Shown: piece by piece, positions 15,491 through 24,250 of the stretch
Position numbering within the stretch: position 1 is the first letter of the stretch
Layout of the letters: every line of letters starts with the position of its first letter
Assembly: GCA_934120645.1 (NCBI GenBank)
Contig: CAKOUO010000003.1
Span: 1 to 64,000 of the forward strand
DNA length: 64,000 nucleotides
Direction of reading: 5' to 3'
DNA from: an uncultured Clostridia bacterium
GTDB lineage: Bacteria > Bacillota > Clostridia > TANB77 > CAG-508
Notes under the pieces: generated by a model
The model's database searches: none
Told to the model about the DNA's origin: nothing
What the model saw: the letters and a program-made list of their open reading frames with translations, nothing else
Made by a program: the position numbers and the translations under genes

Positions 15491-16744
15491 TATTAACTCA
15501 TCTATTGTAAATGTTTCTTTTTCACCTGTTTTTGAATTTTCTAATTCATATTTTCCATCTTCAAATTTTTTACCCATTACAATCATATATGGTGTTCCTA
15601 ATGCATAAACATCATTTATTCTATTTCCAATATTTAAGTTTTCTCTATCATCTATAATTGCATTTATTCCATTTTCTTGAAGTTTATTATATAACTCAAA
15701 TGCTTTTTCTTTATTTTCATCGCTATATATAATTTGAACTTTATATGGTGCAATTGTTTTTGGTAATGCGAATCCCTTTATTTTGTCATTTTTTATAATA
15801 ATATTGTTTTCTATTGTAGTTGCTATTATTCTTCCTAATCCTATTCCATAACATCCCATATAATAAGGTTTGCTTTCGCCATTTTCATCTTGATATGTAA
15901 GTCCCATTGCTTCTGAGTATTTTGTTCCTAATTCAAAGTTGTTTCCTAATTCAACTGAATTATATTCTTTCATATCTTCTAATTTTAATCCTTGTAATCT
16001 ATCTATAAATGTTTCTTTATCTTCAAAATCTAGAACTTCTTTATTTATTCCTATATTTTTTTCTTCGTTATATAATATAATGTCTTCACCTAATTTTGTA
16101 ATAGCTTGGAATTCTTCAGAGACTCTTCCTCCCATTGTTCCACCGTCACTTACAACTGGAATAATATTTATTCCTATTCTTTTAAATATGTTCATATATA
16201 CATCATGCATTTTTTCAAATGTTTTATGCATATCTTCTTTTGTTTTATCAAATGAATATGCATCCATCATTACAAATGTACGAGGTCTAAATAAATATCC
16301 TCTTGCTCTAATTTCTTTTCTAAATTTTTCACCTATTTGATAATATGTTGCAGGAAGATTTTTATATGATAGTAATCTATTTGCTCCAAATATTGTAGCA
16401 CATTCTTCTGCTGTTGGTGCTAAACCATATTCTCCTAAATTATTACTCATGTTAAACATGATATCTGATTCTTTTGTATATACATCCCATCTTCCAGATT
16501 GTTCCCATATTTTTTTTGGTTGTAATTTTGGAAATTCAGTTTGAATACAATCTGCTTTGTCTAGTTCGTCAATAATAATATTTTCTACTATTCTCTCTAT
16601 TTTTGTCCATATATTACCATATCCAAATATTCCACTTTCAAATTGATAAAGTTCTCCTAATTTCATTAATATGTCTTGTCCTGAATAATTTTTATCTACA
16701 TCATTAAAGTTAATTTTCTTTGGGTTTAATTTACTTAATTTCAT
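15476..16744 (-). CDS. proS: Proline--tRNA ligase, short form
   Basis: This 422-residue class II synthetase lacks the large YbaK-like editing insertion of E. coli ProS. Recognisable blocks are WEQSGRWDVYTKESDIMFNM, GLAPTAEECATIF, motif 2 YQIGEKFRKEIRARGYLFRPRTFVM (split here: YQIGEKFRKEIRARG and LFRPRTFVMMDAYSF), and the late glycine-rich YYMGCYGIGLGRIIAT. An anticodon-binding domain (about residues 325-415) contains DDRENLNIGNRINDV. Trans editing would need a separate enzyme. The final codons KSCQ-stop come from the REP-like repeat, so the native C-terminus may have been replaced. It follows scpB by 18 bp. Confidence 0.95.
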   Translation of the reverse strand: MKLSKLNPKKINFNDVDKNYSGQDILMKLGELYQFESGIFGYGNIWTKIERIVENIIIDELDKADCIQTEFPKLQPKKIWEQSGRWDVYTKESDIMFNMSNNLGEYGLAPTAEECATIFGANRLLSYKNLPATYYQIGEKFRKEIRARGYLFRPRTFVMMDAYSFDKTKEDMHKTFEKMHDVYMNIFKRIGINIIPVVSDGGTMGGRVSEEFQAITKLGEDIILYNEEKNIGINKEVLDFEDKETFIDRLQGLKLEDMKEYNSVELGNNFELGTKYSEAMGLTYQDENGESKPYYMGCYGIGLGRIIATTIENNIIIKNDKIKGFALPKTIAPYKVQIIYSDENKEKAFELYNKLQENGINAIIDDRENLNIGNRINDVYALGTPYMIVMGKKFEDGKYELENSKTGEKETFTIDELIKSCQ

Positions 16745-16762
16745 TTTAATCCTTCTTTCTTA

Positions 16763-17392
16763 TTATTCTTCATTATCTTTATTATCATCTTTATCTTCTT
16801 CCCTTTCGGGTTCTGGTGCCTCTTCTGGAGTTTCTTTTTCTATTAAATCTTCTATTACTATTTGTTGGTTTTCATCCAATTTATATTTTGGAAGTTCTGG
16901 TAAATCATTTAGAGAAGCATATCCAAACATTTTTAAAAATTGGCTATTTGTTTCATAAGTCATTGGTTTTCCTGGTAAATCTGCTTTTCCTGCCTCTTGT
17001 ATTAATCCATACTCTAATAATTTATAAATACATGCATCTGCACTTACACCTCTTATAGATTCAATTTCTGCTCTTGTAATTTTGGGATTATATGCGATTA
17101 TTGCAAGTGTTTCTAATGATGCATTTGATAAATTTGGTTTTGCTCTTTTATCTAAAATTGGATATAGATATTCGTATAATTCTTTTTTAGTACATAACTG
17201 ATAACAATCTTCTACTTTTATAATTTCTATTCCTCTATTTTCAGCTTTATATTCTTCTTGCATTGCATCAATAATATTTTCTAAATCTTCTTTTGGTAAT
17301 TCAAAAATCATCATCAATTCTTTTATATTTACTTGTCTTCCTGCAGCAAAAAGTATTGCTTCTATAATTGATTTTATTTTTTCTATTTCCAT
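16763..17392 (-). CDS. scpB: Segregation and condensation protein B
   Basis: ScpB is a 209-residue tandem winged-helix protein that works with ScpA and SMC in chromosome condensation. It shows the family blocks SIIEAILFAAGRQVNIKEL, YQLCTKKELYEYL, LSNASLETLAIIAYNPKITR and the GVSADACIYKLLEYGLI helix-turn-helix, then KPMTYETNSQFLKMFG. The C-terminal tail after residue 180 is highly acidic (DLIEKETPEEAPEPER). scpA is not next to it in this window; smc is at 46912. Start ATG 17392 has AGGAG upstream. Confidence 0.95.
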   Translation of the reverse strand: MEIEKIKSIIEAILFAAGRQVNIKELMMIFELPKEDLENIIDAMQEEYKAENRGIEIIKVEDCYQLCTKKELYEYLYPILDKRAKPNLSNASLETLAIIAYNPKITRAEIESIRGVSADACIYKLLEYGLIQEAGKADLPGKPMTYETNSQFLKMFGYASLNDLPELPKYKLDENQQIVIEDLIEKETPEEAPEPEREEDKDDNKDNEE

Positions 17393-17534
17393 TATAACTC
17401 CTACTTTTTATATAAATTCACTTTATTATTATCACATTTTTTTTGCTTTAAGTCAACATTTCCGGCATTTTTTATTGAAAAAATATGTATTTTATGATAT
17501 TATATAATTAGTTTTTAACGGAGGTATTTCTATA

Positions 17535-17681
17535 ATGAATAATAAAAAAGATATTGAGATTGTTAATGGTGATGGTTCTAATTTAGACATCTCTCATGCA
17601 TATGACCATTTAAATTCTAACAAGCCAAAATCTAGTGAAGATAAGCCAAAAAATATAGTTGTTCCAAAAGAACATAAATAA
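17535..17681 (+). CDS. Small hypothetical protein (48 residues)
   Basis: This is a short open frame with a good ribosome site (GGAGG, 9 nt before ATG) in the space between scpB and rpsT. The product is hydrophilic and starts MNNKKDIEIVNGDG. It then has SNLDISHAYDHLNSNKPKS and ends NIVVPKEHK. No membrane segment or known domain is seen. Coding is supported by the ribosome site and the balanced amino-acid composition rather than by homology. Confidence 0.6.
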   Translation: MNNKKDIEIVNGDGSNLDISHAYDHLNSNKPKSSEDKPKNIVVPKEHK

Positions 17682-17692
17682 TAAATAGTGTT

Positions 17693-17721
17693 TTTACTTT
17701 TTTTAATTTATGTGTTATAAT
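17693..17721 (+). promoter_or_regulatory. Promoter of the 17767 gene
   Basis: TTTACT (17693-17698) and TATAAT (17716-17721) with a 17-nt spacer lie 46 nt upstream of the ATG at 17767. Confidence 0.55.
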
Positions 17722-17766
17722 AATATTATATTATACAATTACTTTTATAAGCTGAAAGGAGTCTTT

Positions 17767-17997
17767 ATGAACAATGTCAAATCAATCACAGACTTGAAAG
17801 AGTCTTTATCCAAATTTAGTATAATTTGGGATACGGCTTTAGATGGAGATTTAAAAAGAGTTGGAACTGGTGAACTTCTTAGTCTTGCAAAAAATATTGC
17901 TGACTACCCAGATTCTATCGTTTCAAGTTTATCGAAAGATGAACTTGTATATTTCAATAATGCAAAAAGTTATTTAAATGTAACCACAAATAAATAA
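17767..17997 (+). CDS. Small hypothetical protein (76 residues)
   Basis: The function was not recognised. The product is soluble and mostly helical (SITDLKESLSKFSIIWDTAL, GTGELLSLAKNIADYP, SKDELVYFNNAKSYLN). The start at 17767 is chosen because AAAGGAG lies 6 nt upstream; the longer upstream frame covers the promoter. It is a single-gene unit with its own promoter and a terminator at 18018-18050, like several other orphan genes in this window. Confidence 0.7.
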   Translation: MNNVKSITDLKESLSKFSIIWDTALDGDLKRVGTGELLSLAKNIADYPDSIVSSLSKDELVYFNNAKSYLNVTTNK

Positions 17998-18017
17998 AAG
18001 TAATTGTTAGTATTTTT

Positions 18018-18050
18018 AAAGGAAGCTCATAATTGAGTTTCCTTTTATTT
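18018..18050 (+). terminator. Terminator of the 17767 gene
   Basis: Arms AAAGGAAGCTC (18018-18028) and GAGTTTCCTTT (18035-18045) with one mismatch are followed by TATTTTT. Confidence 0.8.
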
Positions 18051-18103
18051 TTACTATAAATTCTAAAAATTTTGTTATAAAATATAAATTTTCTGTAAAT
18101 CTC

Positions 18104-18132
18104 TTGCAAAACTTAAAAAATTATGTTAAAAT
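18104..18132 (+). promoter_or_regulatory. Sigma-A promoter of rpsT
   Basis: TTGCAA (18104-18109) and TAAAAT (18127-18132) have a 17-nt spacer, 43 nt before the rpsT start. Confidence 0.65.
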
Positions 18133-18175
18133 AACCTATGTTATAGTGTAATAATGACTAAGAGGAGGTGCAAAT

Positions 18176-18442
18176 ATGCCAAACATTAAATCAGCAAAAA
18201 AGAGAGTTAAGGTAATTGAAAAGAAAACTTTAAGAAATAATATGATAAAATCTGGATATAAATCAGCTGTTAAGAAATTTGAACAAGCTGTAGAAGCTGG
18301 AAAAATAGATGAAGCTAAAGTATTATTATCAGAAGCTACAAAGAAAATTGATCAAGCTTGTACTAAAGGTGTTATTGTTAAAAATACAGCTGCTAGAAAA
18401 AAATCTAGTTTATCAAAAAAATTAAATGCAGCTATGGCTTAG
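18176..18442 (+). CDS. rpsT: 30S ribosomal protein S20
   Basis: The 88-residue protein starts MPNIKSAKKRVKVIEKKTLRN and is typical of S20: very basic helices with IKSGYKSAVKKFEQAV, then TKGVIVKNTAARKKSSLSKKL. It binds the 5' and 3' minor domains of 16S rRNA early in assembly. The ribosome site AGGAGGTG lies 6 nt before ATG. It forms a monocistronic unit with its own promoter and terminator. Confidence 0.97.
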   Translation: MPNIKSAKKRVKVIEKKTLRNNMIKSGYKSAVKKFEQAVEAGKIDEAKVLLSEATKKIDQACTKGVIVKNTAARKKSSLSKKLNAAMA

Positions 18443-18481
18443 AATTAAATAAAGATTATGCATAGTTTTTATTAAAAAGAA

Positions 18482-18516
18482 AAAGAAATTTCTAATATTC
18501 AGAAATTTCTTTTTTT
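18482..18516 (+). terminator. Terminator of rpsT
   Basis: A 12-bp perfect stem (AAAGAAATTTCT and its complement at 18482-18493 and 18501-18512) with a 7-nt loop is followed by TTTT. Confidence 0.9.
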
Positions 18517-18614
18517 GTATTATTTATGATATTTTTTTACTATAATAAATTCTGGTTTTTATTTCCATTGATGTTTAGTTTTGTTGGTGTTATCATTAGT
18601 TATAGGTGATAGAT

Positions 18615-18866
18615 ATGTTTAAAAAGATTTTTAATAGTTTCAAAAATTTAGATAAATTAACAATGGTTATTATGAAAAATGGTCTAGTTTTTTGCTTTAT
18701 TCTTAGTATAATTTCTTTAATCGTTCTTATTACATATGATTTGTCTTTTACTTCTCCTTTTTTATATACTGTTGGTCTAGGTTTATTTAAACTTAGTTTG
18801 ATTTTTGGAATTGAATTTATTATTTGTGGCTTGGCAGTTGATGGAATAAAGAAACAAATAATATAA
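18615..18866 (+). CDS. Small membrane protein (83 residues)
   Basis: A short basic N-terminus (FKKIFNSFKNLDKL) is followed by two long hydrophobic segments (LVFCFILSIISLIVLITY and LFKLSLIFGIEFIICGLAV) and a basic tail DGIKKQII. This fits a two-helix inner-membrane protein with both ends inside. The family was not recognised. The start at 18615 has AGGTG upstream. It stands alone between rpsT and the convergent pilin-like gene. Confidence 0.7.
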   Translation: MFKKIFNSFKNLDKLTMVIMKNGLVFCFILSIISLIVLITYDLSFTSPFLYTVGLGLFKLSLIFGIEFIICGLAVDGIKKQII

Positions 18867-18902
18867 ATGGCAAATAGAAGTGCTTTGAACTTCTATTTTT
18901 TA

Positions 18903-20801
18903 TTATTCAATTTGTAATATATATGGGTCTGCTTCAGTTCCTGTTCCACTAGCGATATAGACTCCGTCTACCATTGTTACTACTGGACGAATCCCCCAAC
19001 AATAATTGTTACCATTTACATAACTACCAACCATCTCACCTGTTTTCATTACTCCATACAAATTAGTACTATCCATAGAAGATATTAGCCAATAATATGC
19101 ACCCGTATTTCTAACTTGTTGGCTAATCTTGTTAGCTTCATCATAGGTCATACAATGCACTTCATCTATTAAATCCAATTGTTTTTTATCTTTATACATA
19201 TCCCAATTTCTTGCATTTATTTTTGTTATATTATTACTTAATGTATTATTATTTATTCTTCTTATTCCTCCTGATAATAAATATTCTGCTCTATATGAAT
19301 CATTATTAGCTGTTAAATAATACACAAAGTTTTCTGGTGAGCCTGTATGTGTTAATTTTGTTATATATTCTTTTCCATTTTTTACTTCACATTCTAATAC
19401 TTGCCAACCATTATAATTTGGTTCTCCACAGTTTTTTTGTGGACTTACACTTTGATTTCTATTTGTTATTACGGCTCCTGAATCTATTTCACTTTGCTTT
19501 GTTATATCTCCTTTATATGTAAATCCTCCAAATGTAAAATTTAATCCTGTATCATCTGTTAATTTGTATTTTCCATTTACTGCTTTATTTATATTTATAT
19601 CATATAATTTTTGCTTTTGTAATTCTTCTATTTCCTCTTTTGTCCATTCTCCTGCATCATATTGAACAAATCCTCCTACTACCTGATATTTATTTACTTC
19701 TACATCTACTTCTTTAGATATGTTTTTTCCTTGATATGTACCAGTTATACTGAATGTATATTTTCCATTTGTTGTTATAGCATATGGTAATGTCGGAGTT
19801 ACTGTGCAATTTGTACCTTCTAATGTTGCTTTAAAATTTATATATAATGTTGTTCCTGCTATTTGTGAACTATCTTTTATTGAATTTGATGCATTAGCAC
19901 TTGTATTTATTATTGGTTCTGTTGTTACTATTTCTATTTTTTTTGATGTTACCGTTATTTCTATATCATCTGTTACTTTTTCTATGTTTATTACTCCTGT
20001 TGTTTTATCTACTGTTACTGCTTGTCCTCCCATTGTTACTGTTATTGTATCTATTATATAATCTCCTTCTGCTGTTATTGTTGCTTGATAAGGTTTATTC
20101 CATTCTGTTTTTATTGCTGTATTGTCTATTTTTAGTCCTTCTCCTATGTTCTTTGTTATTTTATAATAGTAGTCATCTATTTTTATTGTTTTTTCTACTA
20201 CTTCTCCACTTTCTGATGTTATCTTAACTTTGTATTCTACTCCTAATTCTACTGAATAATCTATTCCTACTTGTTCCTTTTTGTTATATGGATATATTGT
20301 TCCATCTGGCATTTGTACTTCTTTTATTCCATTTATTTCATCTTTTATTATTATAGCTATATTTATTTTATTGCCTTCTCTTTCTCTTGTTTCATATAAG
20401 AATTCTATACTACTTTCGTTATATTCTTCTTCAACAATATTTAAATTTCCATCTATTAAAAACTTTCCTATAATTTTGTCTTTTTTCATTATTACTTGTT
20501 TTCCACTTAATGATGCATCATCTTTTATTGTGCATTCATATTTCTTTATTTGCTCATTTATCCAGTCTTGTGTTACATCATCTAACGTTGCTTCTGCTCT
20601 TTTTTCTATTTGCAAGTCATGCAAAGCTAGTGTTAATTCTTCTTTCATTTCTGCTTTTATTTCTGCTTCTTTTGCTTTCTTTACTTTTGCTAATAATCCG
20701 TTTTCTCCACTTAACGTTGCTATTGTTATTCCTGCTAATATTAATAATATAACTATTGTTATTATAAGTGCTATAAGTGTTATTCCTTTTTCTTTTTTCA
20801 T
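18903..20801 (-). CDS. Large secreted protein with a type IV prepilin-like N-terminus
   Basis: The 632-residue protein starts MKKEKG followed by ITLIALIITIVILLILAGI. This is a class III signal peptide, cut after the glycine by a prepilin peptidase, and the hydrophobic pilin helix. The usual Glu at mature position 5 is Ala here. A charged helix follows (about 35-65), then several beta-rich, Thr/Val-rich segments that look like repeated Ig-like modules (about 150-390). The C-terminal domain (about 440-632) contains YYWLISSMDSTN and WGIRPVVTMVDGVYI, as in other large clostridial pilin-like proteins. It probably sits on the surface as a minor pilin or adhesin. Start 20801 has a GGGGG-rich ribosome site. 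Regulation is probably by the divergent XRE gene. Confidence 0.75.
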   Translation of the reverse strand: MKKEKGITLIALIITIVILLILAGITIATLSGENGLLAKVKKAKEAEIKAEMKEELTLALHDLQIEKRAEATLDDVTQDWINEQIKKYECTIKDDASLSGKQVIMKKDKIIGKFLIDGNLNIVEEEYNESSIEFLYETREREGNKINIAIIIKDEINGIKEVQMPDGTIYPYNKKEQVGIDYSVELGVEYKVKITSESGEVVEKTIKIDDYYYKITKNIGEGLKIDNTAIKTEWNKPYQATITAEGDYIIDTITVTMGGQAVTVDKTTGVINIEKVTDDIEITVTSKKIEIVTTEPIINTSANASNSIKDSSQIAGTTLYINFKATLEGTNCTVTPTLPYAITTNGKYTFSITGTYQGKNISKEVDVEVNKYQVVGGFVQYDAGEWTKEEIEELQKQKLYDININKAVNGKYKLTDDTGLNFTFGGFTYKGDITKQSEIDSGAVITNRNQSVSPQKNCGEPNYNGWQVLECEVKNGKEYITKLTHTGSPENFVYYLTANNDSYRAEYLLSGGIRRINNNTLSNNITKINARNWDMYKDKKQLDLIDEVHCMTYDEANKISQQVRNTGAYYWLISSMDSTNLYGVMKTGEMVGSYVNGNNYCWGIRPVVTMVDGVYIASGTGTEADPYILQIE

Positions 20802-20816
20802 ATGTATTCCCCCATA

Positions 20817-20833
20817 TTTGCGATTTTTCGTAA
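20817..20833. promoter_or_regulatory. Operator-like palindrome O1 (over the pilin-gene start site)
   Basis: TTTGCGA-TTTT-TCGTAA is an imperfect palindrome just downstream of the -10 of the pilin-gene promoter, where transcription would start. It shares the core CGATTTTTCGTAA with O2, 54 bp away. Confidence 0.65.
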
Positions 20834-20835
20834 TA

Positions 20836-20864
20836 ATTATATATTTTTTTATATTTTGTGTCAA
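20836..20864 (-). promoter_or_regulatory. Perfect sigma-A promoter of the pilin-like gene
   Basis: On the minus strand TTGACA (20859-20864) and TATAAT (20836-20841) have a 17-nt spacer, a full consensus match. Such a strong promoter with palindromes on both sides suggests control by repression. Confidence 0.85.
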
Positions 20865-20870
20865 TAATTA

Positions 20871-20888
20871 TTTACGATTTTTCGTAAA
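20871..20888. promoter_or_regulatory. Operator-like palindrome O2 (between the divergent promoters)
   Basis: TTTACGA-TTTT-TCGTAAA is a perfect 7-bp dyad with a 4-nt centre. It lies just upstream of the pilin-gene -35 and 20 bp upstream of the XRE-gene -10, so one bound repressor could affect both genes. Confidence 0.7.
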
Positions 20889-20904
20889 TAATTTTCTTCT
20901 TACT

Positions 20905-20914
20905 TTGCTATACT
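20905..20914 (+). promoter_or_regulatory. Extended -10 promoter of the small XRE gene
   Basis: TTTGCTATACT carries a TGn extension before TATACT (20909-20914). No good -35 is present at 17 nt, which is acceptable for an extended -10 promoter. It lies 35 nt before the ATG at 20949. Confidence 0.55.
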
Positions 20915-20948
20915 AATTTTAAATATTATTTAAAAAGAAGGTATATCA

Positions 20949-21185
20949 ATGCAACTTTCAGAAGCTGTAAAACAAAGAATTATTAATTTATGTAATGAAC
21001 AAAATATAACGATAAATAAATTAGCAACAAATTCAGGACTATCTTTTTCTACTGTATTCAGTATTTTTTATGGAAAAAGTAAAAGTCCTAAATTATCAAC
21101 TTTATTACACATATGTGAAGGTTTAAATATTGAATTAGCTGATTTTTTTAATGATTCATTATTTAAAGATGTAGAAGAAGAATAA
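20949..21185 (+). CDS. Small XRE-family transcriptional regulator
   Basis: The 78-residue protein is a single Cro/CI-type helix-turn-helix: LSEAVKQRIINLCNEQNITI, then NKLATNSGLSFSTVFSIFYG (recognition helix) and SPKLSTLLHICEGLNIELADF. No sensor domain is present, as in many autoregulated mini-repressors. It is divergent from the pilin-like gene, and two TTTACGA-type palindromes occupy the shared intergenic region, so it likely represses itself and the pilin gene (inference). Ribosome site AAGAAGG. It ends in a terminator shared with gatB. Confidence 0.87.
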   Translation: MQLSEAVKQRIINLCNEQNITINKLATNSGLSFSTVFSIFYGKSKSPKLSTLLHICEGLNIELADFFNDSLFKDVEEE

Positions 21186-21187
21186 AA

Positions 21188-21222
21188 AAACAGATTAAAG
21201 TTTCTCTTTAATCTGTTTTTAT
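21188..21222. terminator. Bidirectional terminator between the XRE gene and gatB
   Basis: A 13-bp perfect stem (AAACAGATTAAAG and its complement) with a 5-nt loop has T residues after it on the plus strand and A residues before it, so it can serve both convergent genes. Confidence 0.88.
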
Positions 21223-21226
21223 TTTT

Positions 21227-22663
21227 TTATTTATTCAATTCTGCTAAAAACATCTCATTTAGCATTTTTGGATTTGCTTTTCCTTTTGTTTCTTTCATAG
21301 CTTGTCCCACTAAGAAACCTAAAGCTCTATCCTTACCTGCTTTATAATCTGCAATAGATTGTGGATTTGCTTCTAATATTTTAGAAACAACCTCTTTTAT
21401 TGCACCTTCATCTGAAATTTGAATCCATCCTTTTTCTTTAATAATATCTTCTGGATCTCTTGGATTTTCAAATAATTCTGTTAATACTTTTTTACCAATG
21501 CTTGAACTAATTGTTCCTTTATCAATTAAAACAATTAATTTTCCTAATTGTTTTCCATCAAAAGGAATTGCAATTGGTTCCATTTCTGTTTCATTTAATA
21601 TTCTAGATATATCTGATATAATCCAGTTATTAACAGCTTTTGGATTATTACATACTTTAATTGCACTTTCAAATAAATCTGATAAATATTTAGATGCTGT
21701 TATAATATTTGCATCTTTTTCTGATAATTCATAATCTTTTAAATATCTTTCTTTTCTACTTTCTGGTAATTCAGGTAAAGTATTTTTTATATTGTCTATA
21801 TATTCTTCTGAAAGTTTTATTGCAACTAAGTCTGGGTCTGGGAAATATCTATAGTCTTGAGCATCTTCTTTATCTCTCATAGGGAATGTTTTTCCAGATA
21901 CATCATCCCATCTTAAAGTTTCTTGTTCTATCTTTCCACCATCTTCTAATACATCAATTTGTCTATCAACTTCATATTCAATGGCTCTTACAATACTTCT
22001 AAATGAATTCATGTTTTTCATTTCTGTACGTGTTCCAAAAGGAGTTCCTGGTTTATGAACAGATACATTAACATCTGCTCTTAAAGAACCTTCTTGCATT
22101 TTACAATCTGAAACTTCAATATATTCCAATATAGACTTTAATTTTCTCATATATGTTTCAACTTCTTCTGCACTTCTTAAATCTGGTTCTGATACTATTT
22201 CTATTAAAGGAACACCTGCTCTATTTAAATCTACTAAGCTTCCTCCTCCAAAATCGTCATGATTTAATTTTCCTGCATCTTCTTCTATATGAATTCTTAA
22301 TAATCTTATTTTTTTCTTACCATCTTCTGTATCAATCTCAACATAACCATGTTCACAAAGTGGTTTGTCAAATTGAGATATTTGATAAGACTTTGGTAAA
22401 TCTGGGTAGAAATAATTTTTTCTATCATTTTTACTATTTCTTGATATTTCACAGTTTGTTGCTAAACCTGCTTTTACAGCATATTCAACAACTTTTTCAT
22501 TTAATACTGGCAATGTTCCAGGCATTGCCATACAAACTGGACATACATGTGTATTAGGTGCTGCACCAAATTCCGTTGGGCATGAACAAAATATTTTTGT
22601 TTTGGTAGAAAGTTCTGCGTGCACTTCTAGTCCTATTACAACTTCATAATCACTTCTTGACAT
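21227..22663 (-). CDS. gatB: Asp-tRNA(Asn)/Glu-tRNA(Gln) amidotransferase subunit B
   Basis: GatB (478 residues) is the tRNA-binding and kinase subunit of the transamidase. It activates Glu-tRNA-Gln (or Asp-tRNA-Asn) for amidation with ammonia from GatA. Family motifs are VVIGLEVHAELSTKTKIFC, zinc-ligand cysteines (CSCP, CPVC), FYPDLPKSYQISQFDKPLC, RIHIEEDAGKL, DLNRAGVPLIEIVSEPD and DYRYFPDPDL. The C-terminal YqeY-like tail ends NPKMLNEMFLAELNK. It is the last gene of gatC-gatA-gatB. No glnS was seen in the window. Confidence 0.97.
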   Translation of the reverse strand: MSRSDYEVVIGLEVHAELSTKTKIFCSCPTEFGAAPNTHVCPVCMAMPGTLPVLNEKVVEYAVKAGLATNCEISRNSKNDRKNYFYPDLPKSYQISQFDKPLCEHGYVEIDTEDGKKKIRLLRIHIEEDAGKLNHDDFGGGSLVDLNRAGVPLIEIVSEPDLRSAEEVETYMRKLKSILEYIEVSDCKMQEGSLRADVNVSVHKPGTPFGTRTEMKNMNSFRSIVRAIEYEVDRQIDVLEDGGKIEQETLRWDDVSGKTFPMRDKEDAQDYRYFPDPDLVAIKLSEEYIDNIKNTLPELPESRKERYLKDYELSEKDANIITASKYLSDLFESAIKVCNNPKAVNNWIISDISRILNETEMEPIAIPFDGKQLGKLIVLIDKGTISSSIGKKVLTELFENPRDPEDIIKEKGWIQISDEGAIKEVVSKILEANPQSIADYKAGKDRALGFLVGQAMKETKGKANPKMLNEMFLAELNK

Positions 22664-22709
22664 CTATCTTTTCCTCCTTTTGAGATATAAGGGTTAATCC
22701 CTAAATGTC

Positions 22710-24179
22710 TCATTTTTTGAATTCTGGTTTATAATTTTCTCTAAATTTAATTTTTTGTTCTAATGTATATGCTGCATTTAAAATTGTTTCTTCTTGGAAT
22801 CTATTTCCTATTAATTGCATTCCTATTGGCATTCCTTCTTTATCAACTCCTACAGGTATTGATATTCCTGGAAGTCCTGCTATATTTACTGATACTGTGC
22901 ATATATCTGCTAAATACATTTCTAGTGGATTTTCTGATCTTGATCCTATATCAAATGCTACTGTTGGTGATGTTGGTGTTAATATAACATCATATTTTTC
23001 AAATCCTTTATTAAATTCATTCATAACTAATGTTCTAACTTGTTGTGCTTTTTTGTAATATGCATCATAATATCCAGATGACAATACATATGTTCCAAGT
23101 ATTATTCTTCTTTTTACTTCGTCTCCAAAACCTTCACTTCTTGATTTTCTATATAGTTCTTTTAAGTTTTTAAATTCTGGTGCTCTGTATCCATAACGAA
23201 TTCCATCAAATCTTCCTAGGTTTGAGCTTGCTTCTGCACATGCAATTATATAATATGTTGCTAATGCATATTGTGCTATATCAAGTGAGAATTCTTCAAT
23301 TTCTGCTCCAAGTTCTTTGTATTCTTCAATTGCCTTATTTAATGTTGCTTTTACTTCTTCATTTATACCTTCTCCAAAGAATTCTTTTGGAACTCCTATT
23401 TTTAATCCTTTTACATCATTTTTTAATGCTTTTGTGTAATCTTTTTTAGGCATGTCCTCAGATGTTGTATCTTTTTCATCATGCCCAGCAATTAGATTTA
23501 AAAGCATTGCACTGTCTCTTACATCTTTTGTTATTGGACCTATTTGGTCAAGTGATGATGCAAATGCTACTAGTCCATATCTTGATACTAGTCCATAAGT
23601 TGGTTTTAATCCTACAACTCCACAAAAACTTGCTGGTTGTCTTATTGATCCACCTGTATCTGAACCAAGTGCCCATGGTACCATATTTGCTGCAACTGCT
23701 GCTGCAGAACCTCCTGAAGAACCTCCTGGTACTTTATTTAGATTCCATGGATTTTTTGTTTTCTTAAAGTATGAATATTCTGTTGAACCACCCATAGCAA
23801 ATTCATCCATGTTTAGTTTTCCTAAATTAATAATATTTTCTGCATTTAATTTTTCTATTACTGTTGCATCATATGGTGAAACAAAGTTCTCTAACATTTT
23901 AGAACTACATGTTGTTTTTACACCTTTTGTGCACATATTGTCTTTTATTCCTATTGGAATTCCTGCAAATTCTCCTGTAATTTCTCCATTATTTATTTTT
24001 TCTTGCACATCTTTTGATTTTTCTAAAGCACTATCTGCTAATTCTGTAACAAATGCTTGAACATCTTTTTCTTTGTCATTTATTCTGTCCACATATGCTT
24101 TTGTTATTTCTGTTACTGTAAGTTCTTTGTTTTTTAATTTTTCTTGCAATTCATGTACTGTTAATTCTGTGATATCCAT
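22710..24179 (-). CDS. gatA: Glutamyl/aspartyl-tRNA amidotransferase subunit A
   Basis: GatA (489 residues) is the amidase-signature glutaminase subunit. It shows the catalytic Lys region GIPIGIKDNMCTKG and the Ser-cis-Ser block GGSSGGSAAAVAANMVPWALG, followed by SDTGGSIRQPASFCGVVGLKPTYG with the acyl-enzyme serine. The C-terminal AGLPGISIPVG and GMQLIGNRFQEE motifs are intact. The start at 24179 has GGGAGG upstream; the in-frame ATGs further up include that site. Gene order gatC-gatA-gatB on the minus strand is the standard Firmicutes operon. Confidence 0.97.
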   Translation of the reverse strand: MDITELTVHELQEKLKNKELTVTEITKAYVDRINDKEKDVQAFVTELADSALEKSKDVQEKINNGEITGEFAGIPIGIKDNMCTKGVKTTCSSKMLENFVSPYDATVIEKLNAENIINLGKLNMDEFAMGGSTEYSYFKKTKNPWNLNKVPGGSSGGSAAAVAANMVPWALGSDTGGSIRQPASFCGVVGLKPTYGLVSRYGLVAFASSLDQIGPITKDVRDSAMLLNLIAGHDEKDTTSEDMPKKDYTKALKNDVKGLKIGVPKEFFGEGINEEVKATLNKAIEEYKELGAEIEEFSLDIAQYALATYYIIACAEASSNLGRFDGIRYGYRAPEFKNLKELYRKSRSEGFGDEVKRRIILGTYVLSSGYYDAYYKKAQQVRTLVMNEFNKGFEKYDVILTPTSPTVAFDIGSRSENPLEMYLADICTVSVNIAGLPGISIPVGVDKEGMPIGMQLIGNRFQEETILNAAYTLEQKIKFRENYKPEFKK

Positions 24180-24250
24180 TAATTTACCTCCCGTATTCAT
24201 ATATTTTCTCAACGAATCTCTATTTTTTTGAATAAAATGTTATAATTCTA

